This document shows positions 17,286 to 26,604 of a stretch of DNA of 64,000 nucleotides, in pieces. The DNA lies in assembly GCF_030412785.1 (NCBI RefSeq), contig NZ_CP125295.1:2976001-3040000 (forward strand), given 5' to 3'. Made by a program: the position numbers and the translations under genes. Position 1 is the stretch's first letter, and the number at the start of each line of letters is the position of its first letter. The DNA is from Paraburkholderia sabiae. Lineage in GTDB: Bacteria > Pseudomonadota > Gammaproteobacteria > Burkholderiales > Burkholderiaceae. Under the pieces are notes generated by a model. That model saw only the letters and a list, made by a program, of their open reading frames with translations, had not been told where the DNA came from and searched no databases.

Positions 17286-19712
17286 ATGGCCCAAAAAATT
17301 TTTCGGACAGAGTTTCCAGCAAGGGTTTTCCGCTTGAGTGAGCTTCAACAGGGGTTTCTTCTCACCCGTCATTGGCGCGATACGGCGTCCGGGACGGAGG
17401 TCGAGTTCTGGCTCGCGACCGACGACGGTCCGCGCCACATCCGCCTGCGCCCGCAGCCGAACGTCGCGTTCGTGCCGGCCGCGCAACGCGAGCGCGCCGA
17501 CGAATTGTTGCGTCAGGAGAAAAACACCCGCGGCCTCGAGTTGCGGCCGCTCGATCTGTGCGATTTCCATCATCGGCCGGTGCTGGGGCTTTACTGTCCC
17601 CAATACCGCCAGCTCACTGCGCTCGACAAACGGCTTAGGCAAGGCGGCGTCGACGTGTACGAAGCCGACGTGTTCCCGCCTGATCGCTACATGATGGAGC
17701 GCTTTATCACGGCGCCCGTGCTGTTCGGCGGCGAGGCGAATCCGGCGGGTGGTCCGCTGCTCAACGCCGACATGAAGCCCGCGACGGGCTACCGCCCGAA
17801 GCTCAAACTCGTTTCGCTGGATATCGAAACGAGCGCGCACGCCGAGCTGTATTCGATCGCGCTCGAAGGCTGCGGGCAGCGTCAGGTGTACATGCTCGGG
17901 CCGGAGAACGGCGACGCGACGGGCCTCGACTTTGCGCTCGAATACTGCGAGACGCGCGCGCAGCTGATCGAGCGGCTGGTGGAATGGCTCGAACGGCACG
18001 ATCCCGACGCGATCATCGGCTGGAACGTCGTGCAGTTCGACCTGAAGGTGCTGCACGAGACGGCGCAGAAACATGGCGTGCCGCTGCGGATCGGGCGCGG
18101 CGGCGCGGTGATGGAATGGCGCGAACATGGGCTGAAGCAGAATCACTTTTTCGCGGGTGCGGCGGGACGGTTGATCATCGACGGCATCGAGGCGCTGCGC
18201 TCCGCCACGTGGAGTTTTCCGTCGTTCAGCCTCGAATATGTCGCGCAGTCGGTGCTGGCCGAAGGCAAATCGATCGATAACCCGTATCAGCGGATGGACG
18301 AGATCCAGCGCCGCTTCGACGAGGACAAGCCTGCGCTCGCGCGCTACAACCTGAAAGACTGCGAACTGGTCACGCGCATCTTCGAGAAGACGGATCTGCT
18401 GAACTTCCTGCTCGAACGCGCGAACGTGACGGGATTACCCGCCGATCGCAGCGGCGGATCGGTGGCGGCGTTCACGCATCTGTACATGCCGCGCATGCAT
18501 CGGCTGGGCTTCGTCGCGCCGAATCTCGGCGACGTCGCGGGCGCGGCGAGCCCCGGCGGCTTCGTGATGGACTCGAAGCCGGGCCTCTACGATTCCGTGC
18601 TGGTGCTCGACTACAAGAGCCTGTATCCGTCGATTATTCGCAGTTTTCTGATCGACCCCGTGGGCTTGATCGACGGCGCGCGTAATCCCGACGATGTTCA
18701 TTCCGTACCCGGCTTTCTCGGCGCGCGTTTTTCGCGCACGCAGCACTGTTTGCCGTCGATCGTCGCGCAGGTGTGGGAAGGACGCGAAGCGGCGAAGCGC
18801 GAGAACAACAAGCCGCTGTCGCAGGCGCTGAAGATCATCATGAACGCGTTTTACGGCGTGCTCGGATCGACGGGCTGCCGGTTCTTCGATCCGCGTCTCG
18901 CTTCGTCGATCACGATGCGCGGCCACGAGATCATGCATCGCACGCGCGAGCTGATCGAGGCGAGCGGCTACATCGTGATTTACGGCGACACCGATTCGAC
19001 TTTTGTGTGGCTCAAACATGCGCATGGTGAAGAGGATGCGGCGCGCATCGGACGCGAGCTGGTCGGCGGAATCAATGCGTGGTGGCGCGAACATCTACGC
19101 GAGCGTTTCGGACTGGAGAGCGCGCTCGAACTGCAATTCGAGCGGCACTACAAGCGCTTTTTCATGCCGACCGTACGCGGCGCGGAGGAAGGCAGCAAAA
19201 AGCGCTACGCGGGTTTGACCGTGATGGCCGATGGCAGCGAAGAGGTCGTCTACAAAGGGCTCGAAACGGTGCGCACGGATTGGACGCCGCTCGCGCAACG
19301 CTTTCAGCAGGAGTTGTATCTGCGTATTTTCAAGCAGCAGCCGTATCGCGATTATGTGCGGGATTATGTGCGGCGCACGCTGGCTGGCGAGTTCGATGAT
19401 TTGCTTGTGTATCGGAAGCGGCTGCGTCGGCCGCTTTCCGACTACGAGCGCAATGTGCCGCCGCATGTGCGTGCGGCGCGTAGCGCTGATGAGTTTAATC
19501 GCTTGCGCGGTAGGCCTTTGCAGTATCAGAACGGTGGATGGATTAGTTATCTGATGACTAGTAGCGGGCCGGAGCCTTTGGAGACTTTGCGCTCTGAGAT
19601 CGATTATGAGCATTATCTGACCAGGCAGTTGCAGCCTGTTGCTGATGCGATTTTGCCTTTGCTTAAGGATGATTTTTCTACTATTGCTTCGGGGCAGGCG
19701 CAGTTGTTCTAG
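17286..19712 (+). CDS. polB: DNA polymerase II (family B)
   Basis: An 808-residue family B polymerase, close to the 783 of E. coli Pol II. The exonuclease motifs are '[13 protein letters not shown]' (Exo I, about 177), '[14 protein letters not shown]' (Exo II) and 'YNLKDCELV' (Exo III). The polymerase motifs are '[11 protein letters not shown]' (A), '[15 protein letters not shown]' (B) and '[10 protein letters not shown]' (C). All catalytic acidic residues are present, so both activities should be intact. It serves in replication restart and SOS bypass. No LexA box was identified upstream. ATG 17286 has a weak AGGT ribosome site. The stop abuts a large inverted repeat. Confidence 0.97.
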   Translation: MAQKIFRTEFPARVFRLSELQQGFLLTRHWRDTASGTEVEFWLATDDGPRHIRLRPQPNVAFVPAAQRERADELLRQEKNTRGLELRPLDLCDFHHRPVLGLYCPQYRQLTALDKRLRQGGVDVYEADVFPPDRYMMERFITAPVLFGGEANPAGGPLLNADMKPATGYRPKLKLVSLDIETSAHAELYSIALEGCGQRQVYMLGPENGDATGLDFALEYCETRAQLIERLVEWLERHDPDAIIGWNVVQFDLKVLHETAQKHGVPLRIGRGGAVMEWREHGLKQNHFFAGAAGRLIIDGIEALRSATWSFPSFSLEYVAQSVLAEGKSIDNPYQRMDEIQRRFDEDKPALARYNLKDCELVTRIFEKTDLLNFLLERANVTGLPADRSGGSVAAFTHLYMPRMHRLGFVAPNLGDVAGAASPGGFVMDSKPGLYDSVLVLDYKSLYPSIIRSFLIDPVGLIDGARNPDDVHSVPGFLGARFSRTQHCLPSIVAQVWEGREAAKRENNKPLSQALKIIMNAFYGVLGSTGCRFFDPRLASSITMRGHEIMHRTRELIEASGYIVIYGDTDSTFVWLKHAHGEEDAARIGRELVGGINAWWREHLRERFGLESALELQFERHYKRFFMPTVRGAEEGSKKRYAGLTVMADGSEEVVYKGLETVRTDWTPLAQRFQQELYLRIFKQQPYRDYVRDYVRRTLAGEFDDLLVYRKRLRRPLSDYERNVPPHVRAARSADEFNRLRGRPLQYQNGGWISYLMTSSGPEPLETLRSEIDYEHYLTRQLQPVADAILPLLKDDFSTIASGQAQLF

Positions 19713-20379
19713 CGGTTTTTTTGTCTGCGACGCTAGTCGCCATTCTGGATTTTTTGCTTTTCGTCTTTTGCTTTTGTTTTTCGCTGGCATCCGCGATTTC
19801 ATATCCGTACTTCATGCGTTGCCCCTGTGCGGGGCGGCACCTACTTTTCTTTGCAGCGGCAAAGAAAAGTAGGCAAAAGAAAGCCGCTTTTGAACCTCCA
19901 GTGCCCGCCAGGATAGCGCCGCGCCATGCCGCAGTCGAGCTGTCGCGCAGCGACGTCCGTACTCTGTAGAAAGCCCGCAGTCAACCGCGCACGGCGCGAA
20001 AACCCCACACAGTCTGGAGCACATACCGCCGCAATCAACTGACGGCAAACGCAAATAAACGTGCTGACCGAATGTGCTCCAAGTGGACGTCATCTTTCGC
20101 GTCGCGCGCGCCTGACTGCGGGCTTTCTACGGAGTGTTGGCGTCGCTGCGCGACAGCTCAAGGAACGTGTGCCGTGGCGTTATCCTGGCCGGCACCGGAG
20201 GTTTGAAGCGGCTTTCTTTTGCCTACTTTTCTTTGCCGCTGCAAAGAAAAGTAGGTGCCGCCCCGCACAGGGGCGACGCATGAAGTACGAATACGAATTC
20301 GCGGATGCCAGCAAAAAACAAAAAAACAAAAAGCGAAAAAACCAGAATGGCGACTAGCGTCGCAGACAAAAAACAAACC
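19713..20379. repeat. 667-bp imperfect inverted-repeat element filling a convergent intergenic gap
   Basis: The left arm (about 19715-20024) and right arm (about 20072-20379) are imperfect reverse complements around a spacer of about 47 bases. Matching blocks in both arms: 'GTCTGCGACGCTAGTCGCC', 'CTTCATGCG', 'CTGTGCGGGGCGGCACC', the 15-bp hairpin CCTACTTTTCTTTGC (19840-19873 and 20222-20255), 'AGCTGTCGCGCAGCGACG', 'TAGAAAGCCCGCAGTCA' and 'GGAGCACAT'. It starts directly after the polB stop and ends directly before the protease stop. The open frames inside it are products of the repeat. This sequence type recurs in Paraburkholderia intergenic DNA (recollection, not searched). Confidence 0.9.
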
Positions 20380-21405
20380 TTAAAGCACCTGCTCCGCAGG
20401 CCAAACCAAAACCTCAACCCGCTGCGCGCCGCGCAAAACAGAAACCTCCACTTCACGCCCGATCTTCGACCCATCGAGCGCGCGCTGCAAAGCATCAACA
20501 CCATCGACGACCACAGAATCGACAGCAACAATGGTGTCATCAACCCGTAATCCGCCGACACCAGCAGGCGACCCCTTGACGATTTCCATCACCCGCACCC
20601 CACTCTCCGATTCGAGCCCAAAATAACGCTGCACGCGCCGCGGCAACGCCATGGTCGTCCCGGCAACACCGATATAAGCCCGCCTCACGCGCCCATGCGC
20701 GAATATCTGCATGATGACCCACTTCGCGGTATCGATAGCCGTGGCGAAGCTGATCGACTGCGCGCCCGGAATGATCGCCGTGTTCACGCCGATCACCTGC
20801 CCCGCCGAATTGATCAGCGGCCCGCCGGAATTGCCCGGATTGAGCGCGGCATCCGTCTGGATCACGTCATAGATCATGCGCCCCGAGTTCGAGCGCAACG
20901 ATCGCCCGAGTGCGGACACCACGCCCGCCGTAACCGTCTGCTCGAGCCCGAGCGGATTGCCGACGGCAACCGCAATCTGCCCGACACGCAGCTTGCCCGA
21001 CTCGCCGAGTTCCACATGCGGCAGCGGCTCCGGCGAGCCGATGCGCAGCACGGCAAGATCGCTGTGCGGATCGTCGCCGACCAGATCGGCATCGAACTTC
21101 GTGCCGTCGGCTAGCTGCACGCGGATATGCGTCGCACCGTGCACGACGTGGCTATTGGTCAACAGATATCCGTCGGGCGTGAAGATGAAACCCGAGCCGG
21201 TGCCCGCGCGCGCGGAGCGCTCCGGCGCGCCCGGCACGCGGCGCTCGACGGTGATGAAGACGACGGCCGCCCGCACCCGTTCGAGCGCATCGATGACGGT
21301 GCGCGAATAGGCGTCGAGGAGTGCGTCGTCGCTGGACGAGCCGGGCGCGGCGGCGTTTGGCAACGCACCCGACATGTCGTCGATAAAACGGGGACGGCTT
21401 CCCAT
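20380..21405 (-). CDS. S1C-family serine protease with PDZ domain (HtrA-like)
   Basis: A 341-residue trypsin-like protease. The catalytic triad is visible: His in 'LLTNSHVVHGA', Asp in 'DDPHSDLAVLRI', Ser in 'LNPGNSGGPLINSAGQ'. A C-terminal PDZ domain follows ('RRAYIGVAG', 'GVRVMEIVKGSPAG'). The start at 21405 is chosen because GGGAG stands seven bases upstream. No signal peptide or membrane anchor is apparent, unlike DegP/DegS, so it may act in the cytoplasm. It converges on polB with the inverted-repeat element between. Confidence 0.9.
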   Translation of the reverse strand: MGSRPRFIDDMSGALPNAAAPGSSSDDALLDAYSRTVIDALERVRAAVVFITVERRVPGAPERSARAGTGSGFIFTPDGYLLTNSHVVHGATHIRVQLADGTKFDADLVGDDPHSDLAVLRIGSPEPLPHVELGESGKLRVGQIAVAVGNPLGLEQTVTAGVVSALGRSLRSNSGRMIYDVIQTDAALNPGNSGGPLINSAGQVIGVNTAIIPGAQSISFATAIDTAKWVIMQIFAHGRVRRAYIGVAGTTMALPRRVQRYFGLESESGVRVMEIVKGSPAGVGGLRVDDTIVAVDSVVVDGVDALQRALDGSKIGREVEVSVLRGAQRVEVLVWPAEQVL

Positions 21406-21504
21406 GATCAGGCTCCCGATAAGCGAGAGCCGCACATGCGGGGCGGCGAGGCTGTTTTCAAGCTGGAGCGGCGAGCGCCCCAGCGTGCGTAGAGGAGACC
21501 CGCG

Positions 21505-21696
21505 TCAGATAAGCCGCAGGTTGCGAATCTTGCCGATGCGCGGCGAGCGTTCGAGGATCAGTTTTTCGATCACTTCGGGCAGCAGCGCCTTGGGAATGTT
21601 CGACGGTACGTCCGACACCAGTTGTGACGGCACATTCACGATGAAGTCGTCGGGGGCGGTGGCGAGGCTGTGCTCGTAGGTAACGCGGTAGTCCAT
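21505..21696 (-). CDS. Small protein of unknown function
   Basis: A 63-residue protein starting 'MDYRVTYEHSLATAPDDFIV' (a longer form from 21744 is possible). It is not recognised. It contains 'ALLPEVIEKLILERSPRIGKI', which looks like an amphipathic helix. It lies just upstream of the S1C protease on the same strand (100-base gap) and could share its transcript. Reading-frame quality is fair but short. Confidence 0.5.
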   Translation of the reverse strand: MDYRVTYEHSLATAPDDFIVNVPSQLVSDVPSNIPKALLPEVIEKLILERSPRIGKIRNLRLI

Positions 21697-21854
21697 GCTG
21701 GGTGTGAGAACGTAGGTAGTGGTGCGAAATCGTCGTGCCAGCATGCCGCCGCCGATAGGCGAACGGCTTCTGTCCCGAGATCGTACCTCAGACGCGCAGC
21801 CCGCGCCGCGTCACGCGCCCCGACAATGTGCGCCGCCGAACGGCCCGGCCGTTC

Positions 21855-22046
21855 TTACCGATGCCAGCCGCCGTGCCCCCAGCAGCAGCCATAGCCGACA
21901 CCGACGCTCACCGACGGGCCCGCGTAATAACCCGGCGCGTAGCCATAAGCCGGCGCGTACCCGTATCCATATGGCGGCGCGACAACACAGCCGCCCAAAC
22001 CGATCGTCGCAAGCGCGACGGCTGCCAGCGTCAGAAGCTTTTTCAT
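21855..22046 (-). CDS. Small Gly/Tyr-rich lipoprotein
   Basis: 63 residues: a lipoprotein signal 'MKKLLTLAAVALATIGLGGC' with lipid Cys20, then 'VVAPPYGYGYAP'-type repeats rich in Tyr, Gly and Pro, and a 'GYGCCWGHGGWHR' end. A good ribosome site (GGGAGGGAG) precedes the ATG. Similar tiny Tyr/Gly/Pro lipoproteins are common in Burkholderiaceae; role unknown, presumably outer-membrane associated. Confidence 0.85.
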   Translation of the reverse strand: MKKLLTLAAVALATIGLGGCVVAPPYGYGYAPAYGYAPGYYAGPSVSVGVGYGCCWGHGGWHR

Positions 22047-22244
22047 GGTCGTTCTCCCTCCCTTCTGTCATTTGAGCAGACGCTACAGAAGGTGTTCGTG
22101 ACCACTTGTGACGGCGCATTACGGCGCACTACCGGGCAGCAGCGGGCGCCCGCGCCGCCGCCGTGCGCAAGAAAGGGGCCCGGGCAACCCAGGGCCTCTA
22201 CGTGCAGACCTCACGCTAACAGTTGCTTACTATTCGCCCGACGT

Positions 22245-22270
22245 GAAAAAAAGAAAGCGGGCACGCCCGC
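22245..22270 (-). terminator. Rho-independent terminator, minus strand, without an obvious gene
   Basis: GCGGGC (22257-22262) pairs with GCCCGC (22265-22270) and on the minus strand is followed by TTTCTTTTTTTC. No minus-strand coding gene lies between here and the SulP gene ending at 23038, so it may end a short unannotated RNA. Otherwise 22047-22389 shows only promoter/leader sequence and a second weak hairpin near 22176. Confidence 0.5.
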
Positions 22271-22389
22271 GAGACACAGGCAGATTTCGATGTCGCCGGT
22301 ATGAATCGAAAATCGGCCTCTGTTCGACAGATTGAAAAAAGGCTTCAAAGCGCAAACTGCAGTTGTGCAAATGCACTGAGGAGCCTGAA

Positions 22390-22674
22390 ATGTCTTCCCG
22401 TCATGACAGCAGCAATCCGTTCGAGCCTACCGCCCACGAAGCGCAGGAATCGAACAGCCCGCGGGAATACCCGGAAGCCGATCTGATGCGCGGCCTGCAG
22501 CTCGCGTCCGACACCGTGCTGCGTCTCGCCACCCAGACGCATGCGGCCGTTGCGCGGGGCGACGCGGCGAGCGCGGAAGCGGCGCGTGAGTCGCTCGAAA
22601 AGCAGCTCGCGCTGACTACCCGGTTAATCGACGAGCTTCTGTTCGACGGCGAAGTGCGCCACACCACCCATTGA
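22390..22674 (+). CDS. Conserved-looking small protein, function unknown
   Basis: 94 residues, soluble and acidic, with helices 'EADLMRGLQLASDTVLRLATQT' (split here in two) and 'ARESLEKQLALTTRLIDELLF'. Two heptad-like helical stretches suggest a small helical bundle or dimer. GAGGAG nine bases before the ATG supports the start. No family recognised. It is followed by another short gene. Confidence 0.65.
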   Translation: MSSRHDSSNPFEPTAHEAQESNSPREYPEADLMRGLQLASDTVLRLATQTHAAVARGDAASAEAARESLEKQLALTTRLIDELLFDGEVRHTTH

Positions 22675-22746
22675 CCCGCCGCCCACGCGACGGAACGAAT
22701 TGAACGTAGCAACAGCAACTGCAGCGCCGGCTGACTGGAACTGGAA

Positions 22747-22890
22747 ATGAACGTCTTGACTGTACTTCTCTGCATCTGGGCAATGGTGGCGCTGTGCGCG
22801 GTGCTGTTCATCCGCGGCGCGAGCCCGCGCGTCGAGCGTCCGACGAAGGCGAAGCAGGCGCGGCCGTCGAGCTACTCGATCGCCGAGTAA
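22747..22890 (+). CDS. Single-pass small membrane protein (47 residues)
   Basis: Starts 'MNVLTVLLCIWAMVALCAVL', a membrane helix, followed by a short basic tail ending 'SSYSIAE'. GGAACTGGAA directly before the ATG is a plausible ribosome site. The gene is 72 bases after the preceding small gene and may be co-transcribed. Function unknown. Confidence 0.6.
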   Translation: MNVLTVLLCIWAMVALCAVLFIRGASPRVERPTKAKQARPSSYSIAE

Positions 22891-23037
22891 TTCCTGCCGA
22901 TCCGGCGAGCGCCCCGTCCATCGACGGTTCAGTGACCTCGCCGTTCAGCCGCCTCGCCCGCCGCGAGCCCGGCTTCTCCCGAAGTTCCTATCGCCCGATG
23001 CGCGCCGACCAGCGCGACATCGCGCCCCGTTTGCGGT

Positions 23038-24600
23038 TTAGCCCGTGGTCGCACGCAGCGACGGCAGCAGCGCGCGCCCTTCCTGCGCCGACGGCTCCGG
23101 CCAGCGCAGGCGCTCAACGGTAATCTGACGGCGCGCCGCCTCGCCCGCAAATGCATCGAGCGCGTCGCGAATATCCCGGTCGATGAAATCGGCGCGTTCG
23201 GCATCGATCAGCACCGTCGCGCGATCCGGAATCTGCGCGAGGCAGTGCGTGAGCATCGGCTTCGACAGAAACGTCGCGTCCTTGCGCAGCACGAGCAGAT
23301 AGTGATCGTCGTGACGCGTGAGCGTGAACGTGCGCGACAGGTTCGCGCGCATCGCCAGCAGCGCGCTCGTCGCGATGCCGATGCCAATGCCGATCAGCAG
23401 GTCCGTCGCCAGCACGCCGACGATCGTCGCCACGAACGGCACGAAGCGGTCGACGCCTTCGCGCGCCATCGCCGCGAACAACGCCGGTTTCGCGAGCTTG
23501 TAGCCCGTGTGGATCAGGATCGCCGCGAGACACGCGAGCGGAATCAGATTGAGCACCGCCGTCAGCGCGAACACGCTCGCCAGCAGCAGCACGCCGTGAA
23601 TCACCGCCGACATCCTCGTCTGCGCGCCCGCGTGCACGTTCGCCGAACTGCGCACGATCACGGCCGTCAGCGGCAACCCGCCGAGCACGGCCGCCACCAT
23701 ATTGCCGACGCCCTGCGCTTTCAGTTCGCGATCCGGCGACGCGCGGCGGCGCTTCGGATCGATCTGCTCGACGGCTTCGAGACTCAACAAGGTTTCCAGA
23801 CTTGCGACCACGGCGAGCGTCAGCGCAACGCGCCACACATCGGCATCGACGAGTTGCGTGAAGTCGGGCATCGAGATCGCGCCCGTCAATGCCGCGAACG
23901 AATCGAGCGAGACCAGCGACACGCGATGTTCCGCAGGCAACGCCAGCACGGGCGCGAGCATATCCAGCGCGAGCGTCGCGCCGATGCCGAGCGCGACAGC
24001 CGCGAGCGGTCCCGGCAGCATGCGCACGATCGCGTAACGCTTCGCGCGCGGCGTTTCCCACGCGAACAGCATCGCGACCGACACGACGACCAGCACGACT
24101 GACACGATCGAGATGTCGCCGAACGGCGTCGCCAGTGTGCCCGCGTGCGCGACGCTGGCATCTGCTCCGTTCACCAGGCCCGCGCCGAGCGGAATCTGCT
24201 TGACGATCAGCATGATGCCGATCGAAGCGAGCATCCCCTTGATGACCGCGACGGGAACGAAGCTCGCGAGCCGTCCCGCGCGCAGCAGGCCGAAGCCGAT
24301 CTGCAGCGCGCCCGCGATCAGCACGGCGGCGAGAAACGCGGAGAAACTGCCGAGCGACGCGATCGCCGAGACGACGATCACGACGAGCCCCGCCGCGGGT
24401 CCGCTCACGCTCAGATGCGAGCCGCTCAGCAGCGCGACGACCAGTCCGCCGACGATGCCGGACACGAGCCCGGCAAACGGCTCGACGCCGGACGCGGTGG
24501 CGATGCCGAGACACAGCGGCAGCGCGACAAGAAACACGACGATGCCTGCGAACACGTCGCTGCGCAGGTTCGATAGACGGGAAACGGGTGGAGTGTGCAT
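23038..24600 (-). CDS. SulP-family anion transporter (possible bicarbonate/sulfate)
   Basis: A 520-residue membrane protein with 10-12 helices. The N-terminus 'LRSDVFAGIVVFLVALPLCLGIA' and 'LLSGSHLSVSGPAAGLVVIV' are SulP landmarks, and a reduced STAS-like tail (about 430-510, 'RATVLIDAERADFIDRDI') follows. SulP proteins carry sulfate, bicarbonate or dicarboxylates. A carbonic anhydrase gene lies immediately upstream on the same strand (118-base gap), a pairing that favours bicarbonate transport, though substrate is not shown by the sequence. Confidence 0.9.
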   Translation of the reverse strand: MHTPPVSRLSNLRSDVFAGIVVFLVALPLCLGIATASGVEPFAGLVSGIVGGLVVALLSGSHLSVSGPAAGLVVIVVSAIASLGSFSAFLAAVLIAGALQIGFGLLRAGRLASFVPVAVIKGMLASIGIMLIVKQIPLGAGLVNGADASVAHAGTLATPFGDISIVSVVLVVVSVAMLFAWETPRAKRYAIVRMLPGPLAAVALGIGATLALDMLAPVLALPAEHRVSLVSLDSFAALTGAISMPDFTQLVDADVWRVALTLAVVASLETLLSLEAVEQIDPKRRRASPDRELKAQGVGNMVAAVLGGLPLTAVIVRSSANVHAGAQTRMSAVIHGVLLLASVFALTAVLNLIPLACLAAILIHTGYKLAKPALFAAMAREGVDRFVPFVATIVGVLATDLLIGIGIGIATSALLAMRANLSRTFTLTRHDDHYLLVLRKDATFLSKPMLTHCLAQIPDRATVLIDAERADFIDRDIRDALDAFAGEAARRQITVERLRWPEPSAQEGRALLPSLRATTG

Positions 24601-24718
24601 GGTTTATCCGTGAATTCGTGAAGTCGTGAGGACGAGTTGAGCCCTGCCGCGCGGCGCGATGCGCCGGCGGCTCGTGATTCGTAGACTTGAAAAGGAAAAG
24701 GAAACGCCTGAAACGTCG

Positions 24719-25375
24719 CTAGGCGGCGTCGCGAACGGCGTGCGTTTCAGCGTGGGTTTCTGCGTGCGATTCGGCGATTTCTCGCGCTTCGTCCATGTCG
24801 GTGAGTTGCGTGAGCAGCCCTTCGCGCAGCCCGAAAATCCAGCCATGCACCTGCGGCGGACGCGGCGCGCTGCGCACGATGGGCGACTCGCGCAGCAGAC
24901 GCACCTGCTCGATCACATTCAGCTCCGCGAAGCGGTCGACGCGCGCGTCGAAGTCTTCGATAGCGAGCAGTTCGTCGCGATGACGTCCGGCGAGATCGCG
25001 CAATCCGGCGATGCGGCGATTCACGACGGGCAGCGCATCCGAAGGCGGCGACAGCGCGGCGCGCACGCCGCCGCAATGATGATGTCCGCAGATCACGACG
25101 TGCTCGACCTTCAGCGCATGGACCGCATATTCGATGACGCTCGACGCGTTGCCGTCGTCGGACGTGTAGAGGTTCGCGATGTTGCGATGGACGAACAGCT
25201 CGCCTGGCTGCGCATTGGTGATGCGCTCGGCGGGCACGCGGCTATCCGAGCAACCGATCCACAGAATGCGCGGCTGCTGCCCGCGCGCCAGGTCCGCGAA
25301 GAACTCGGGCTCGCGCGCCGAGACTTCCTGCGACCAGGCCAGATTGGACAGCAATAGGCGTTTTGGATGATTCAT
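24719..25375 (-). CDS. Beta-class carbonic anhydrase
   Basis: A 218-residue cytoplasmic enzyme converting carbon dioxide and bicarbonate. The zinc ligands Cys42, His98 and Cys101, and the Asp44/Arg46 pair ('CSDSR', 'GHHHCGG'), are all present and at the E. coli Can positions. 'HRNIANLY' is also typical. The start at 25375 is supported by AGGAG nine bases upstream. It probably forms an operon with the downstream SulP transporter. The C-terminal tail is unusual: 'ESHAETHAETHAVRDAA', a short His/Glu/Thr repeat. Confidence 0.95.
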   Translation of the reverse strand: MNHPKRLLLSNLAWSQEVSAREPEFFADLARGQQPRILWIGCSDSRVPAERITNAQPGELFVHRNIANLYTSDDGNASSVIEYAVHALKVEHVVICGHHHCGGVRAALSPPSDALPVVNRRIAGLRDLAGRHRDELLAIEDFDARVDRFAELNVIEQVRLLRESPIVRSAPRPPQVHGWIFGLREGLLTQLTDMDEAREIAESHAETHAETHAVRDAA

Positions 25376-25663
25376 CGATCGTGCTCCTGCCGGGTTCGTA
25401 AGTGAACGGAGTCTGTCCATCGCGGACAAACGCGATGGTGTTTACGAAAAGCTTACAGCAAGAAGGTTCCGAAAAAAATCGATAAAAAATCATTTGATGC
25501 CGACTGCATCCGATGCCCGGAAAGCGTGCATACATGCGGCTCTCCGGACATTTATGTCGGTTGCGTAATCGGCTGCACCGTGATGAAGCGATGCGTTCGG
25601 GAAGGAGATATGAATCGGTCGATGCTTGTCACGCGTGTCATGTTTGAACGCGTGTGCCGACCG

Positions 25664-25689
25664 GATGGATCGCATGCGCGCGATCCATC
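25664..25689. repeat. Inverted repeat downstream of the DUF427 gene
   Basis: GATGGATCGC (25664-25673) pairs perfectly with GCGATCCATC (25680-25689). No T-run follows on the minus strand, so it is a weak terminator candidate. The rest of 25376-25699 is carbonic anhydrase promoter sequence with a small CCGGACAT/ATGTCGG inverted repeat. Confidence 0.5.
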
Positions 25690-25699
25690 GTTCATTCAA

Positions 25700-26077
25700 T
25701 TACTGCGCGCTGACCTCGATGGAATCCACGCGGTCGCGATAGAACGCGACGTGTTCCTTGATCGATGCGACGGCATCGTAAGGGCTTTCATAGCTCCACA
25801 CCGCATTGACGGAACGTTCGCCGCCGGCAGGGATGCTGTAGTAGCTGCACTCGCCTTTGTATGGGCAATACGTCGAATGATCGGTGCGTTCGAGCAGCGA
25901 CATGTCGACGTCCTTGCGCGGGATGTAGAGCACTTCCGGATACGACGCTTCATGGAACGACAGCGCATCGGTGCTATCGGCGATCTTGTGTCCGGCCACC
26001 GACACGACAACGCGCGATCCGCTTTTCGCAATCGTGATGGGATGTTCGGGACCGGGAATCTTCACTGTCTTGTGCAT
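25700..26077 (-). CDS. DUF427 protein
   Basis: A 125-residue cytoplasmic protein with the DUF427 landmarks 'HPITIAKSGSRVVVSVAGHKIADS', 'YPEVLYIPRKDVDMSLLERT' and 'TYCPYKGECSYYSI', ending 'VAFYRDRVDSIEV' (segments given in parts). The Cys-Pro-Tyr-Lys-Gly motif is conserved in the family; function is unproven. The ATG at 26077 is chosen for its AAGGA ribosome site and the family N-terminus. Confidence 0.9.
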   Translation of the reverse strand: MHKTVKIPGPEHPITIAKSGSRVVVSVAGHKIADSTDALSFHEASYPEVLYIPRKDVDMSLLERTDHSTYCPYKGECSYYSIPAGGERSVNAVWSYESPYDAVASIKEHVAFYRDRVDSIEVSAQ

Positions 26078-26604
26078 GAGATCGTGTCCTTGCGATGGAA
26101 ACAGGTTGTGGCCGGCATGGTGGCCGGGCGGCGAAGTACCGTCCGAGTATGGACGCGCGACTTCTGATGTCAAGGCATGACCCTGCCTCGCGTAACGGCT
26201 ATCCGGCGCTTCCCGGCGTGGATCGTGTGCATATGCATCGCTGGAGACCTTTATCCAGCAAGCCATTGGCGCGCATCGGGCATTTCCGGCGTCCCATTGT
26301 TTGAATTAGATAAATTGAGTGTTCATTTAGCTGGCATTTATCTGCCCCCGGCAAGCCGTTAGGATTCGTGCCATGCGACCGGTCCTACGTGCCGGCCGCG
26401 AAAGCCAATTGCCACGCTGTGAGACAGCGTGAAGCCGCTCGCACCGTTCGCTGTCATGGCGCAACGACGCGCGGCGCATGCGTTTTCGCCCGCGCGCAAG
26501 CGGCCGCCATGCGGCTGCCAAAGCGTTCATCACAAGCAGACCGTAAGGTTTTGCGTTAGCCAGATGATTCGCTTCGACGGGCCATGCTTTAACGAGGAGT
26601 CGAC
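26078..26604. other. Intergenic stretch without a supported gene
   Basis: Divergent spacer between the DUF427 and DUF3331 genes. It holds one perfect short hairpin, CACGCTGT/ACAGCGTG around GAG (about 26414), and an AT-rich patch near 26300-26340 that could contain a promoter. No coding frame is convincing. Confidence 0.5.

Noticed and set aside
19712..20380. Several open frames of 60-100 codons on both strands in the polB-protease gap
   Set aside because: They arise inside the inverted repeat and mirror one another; none has a ribosome site or family likeness.
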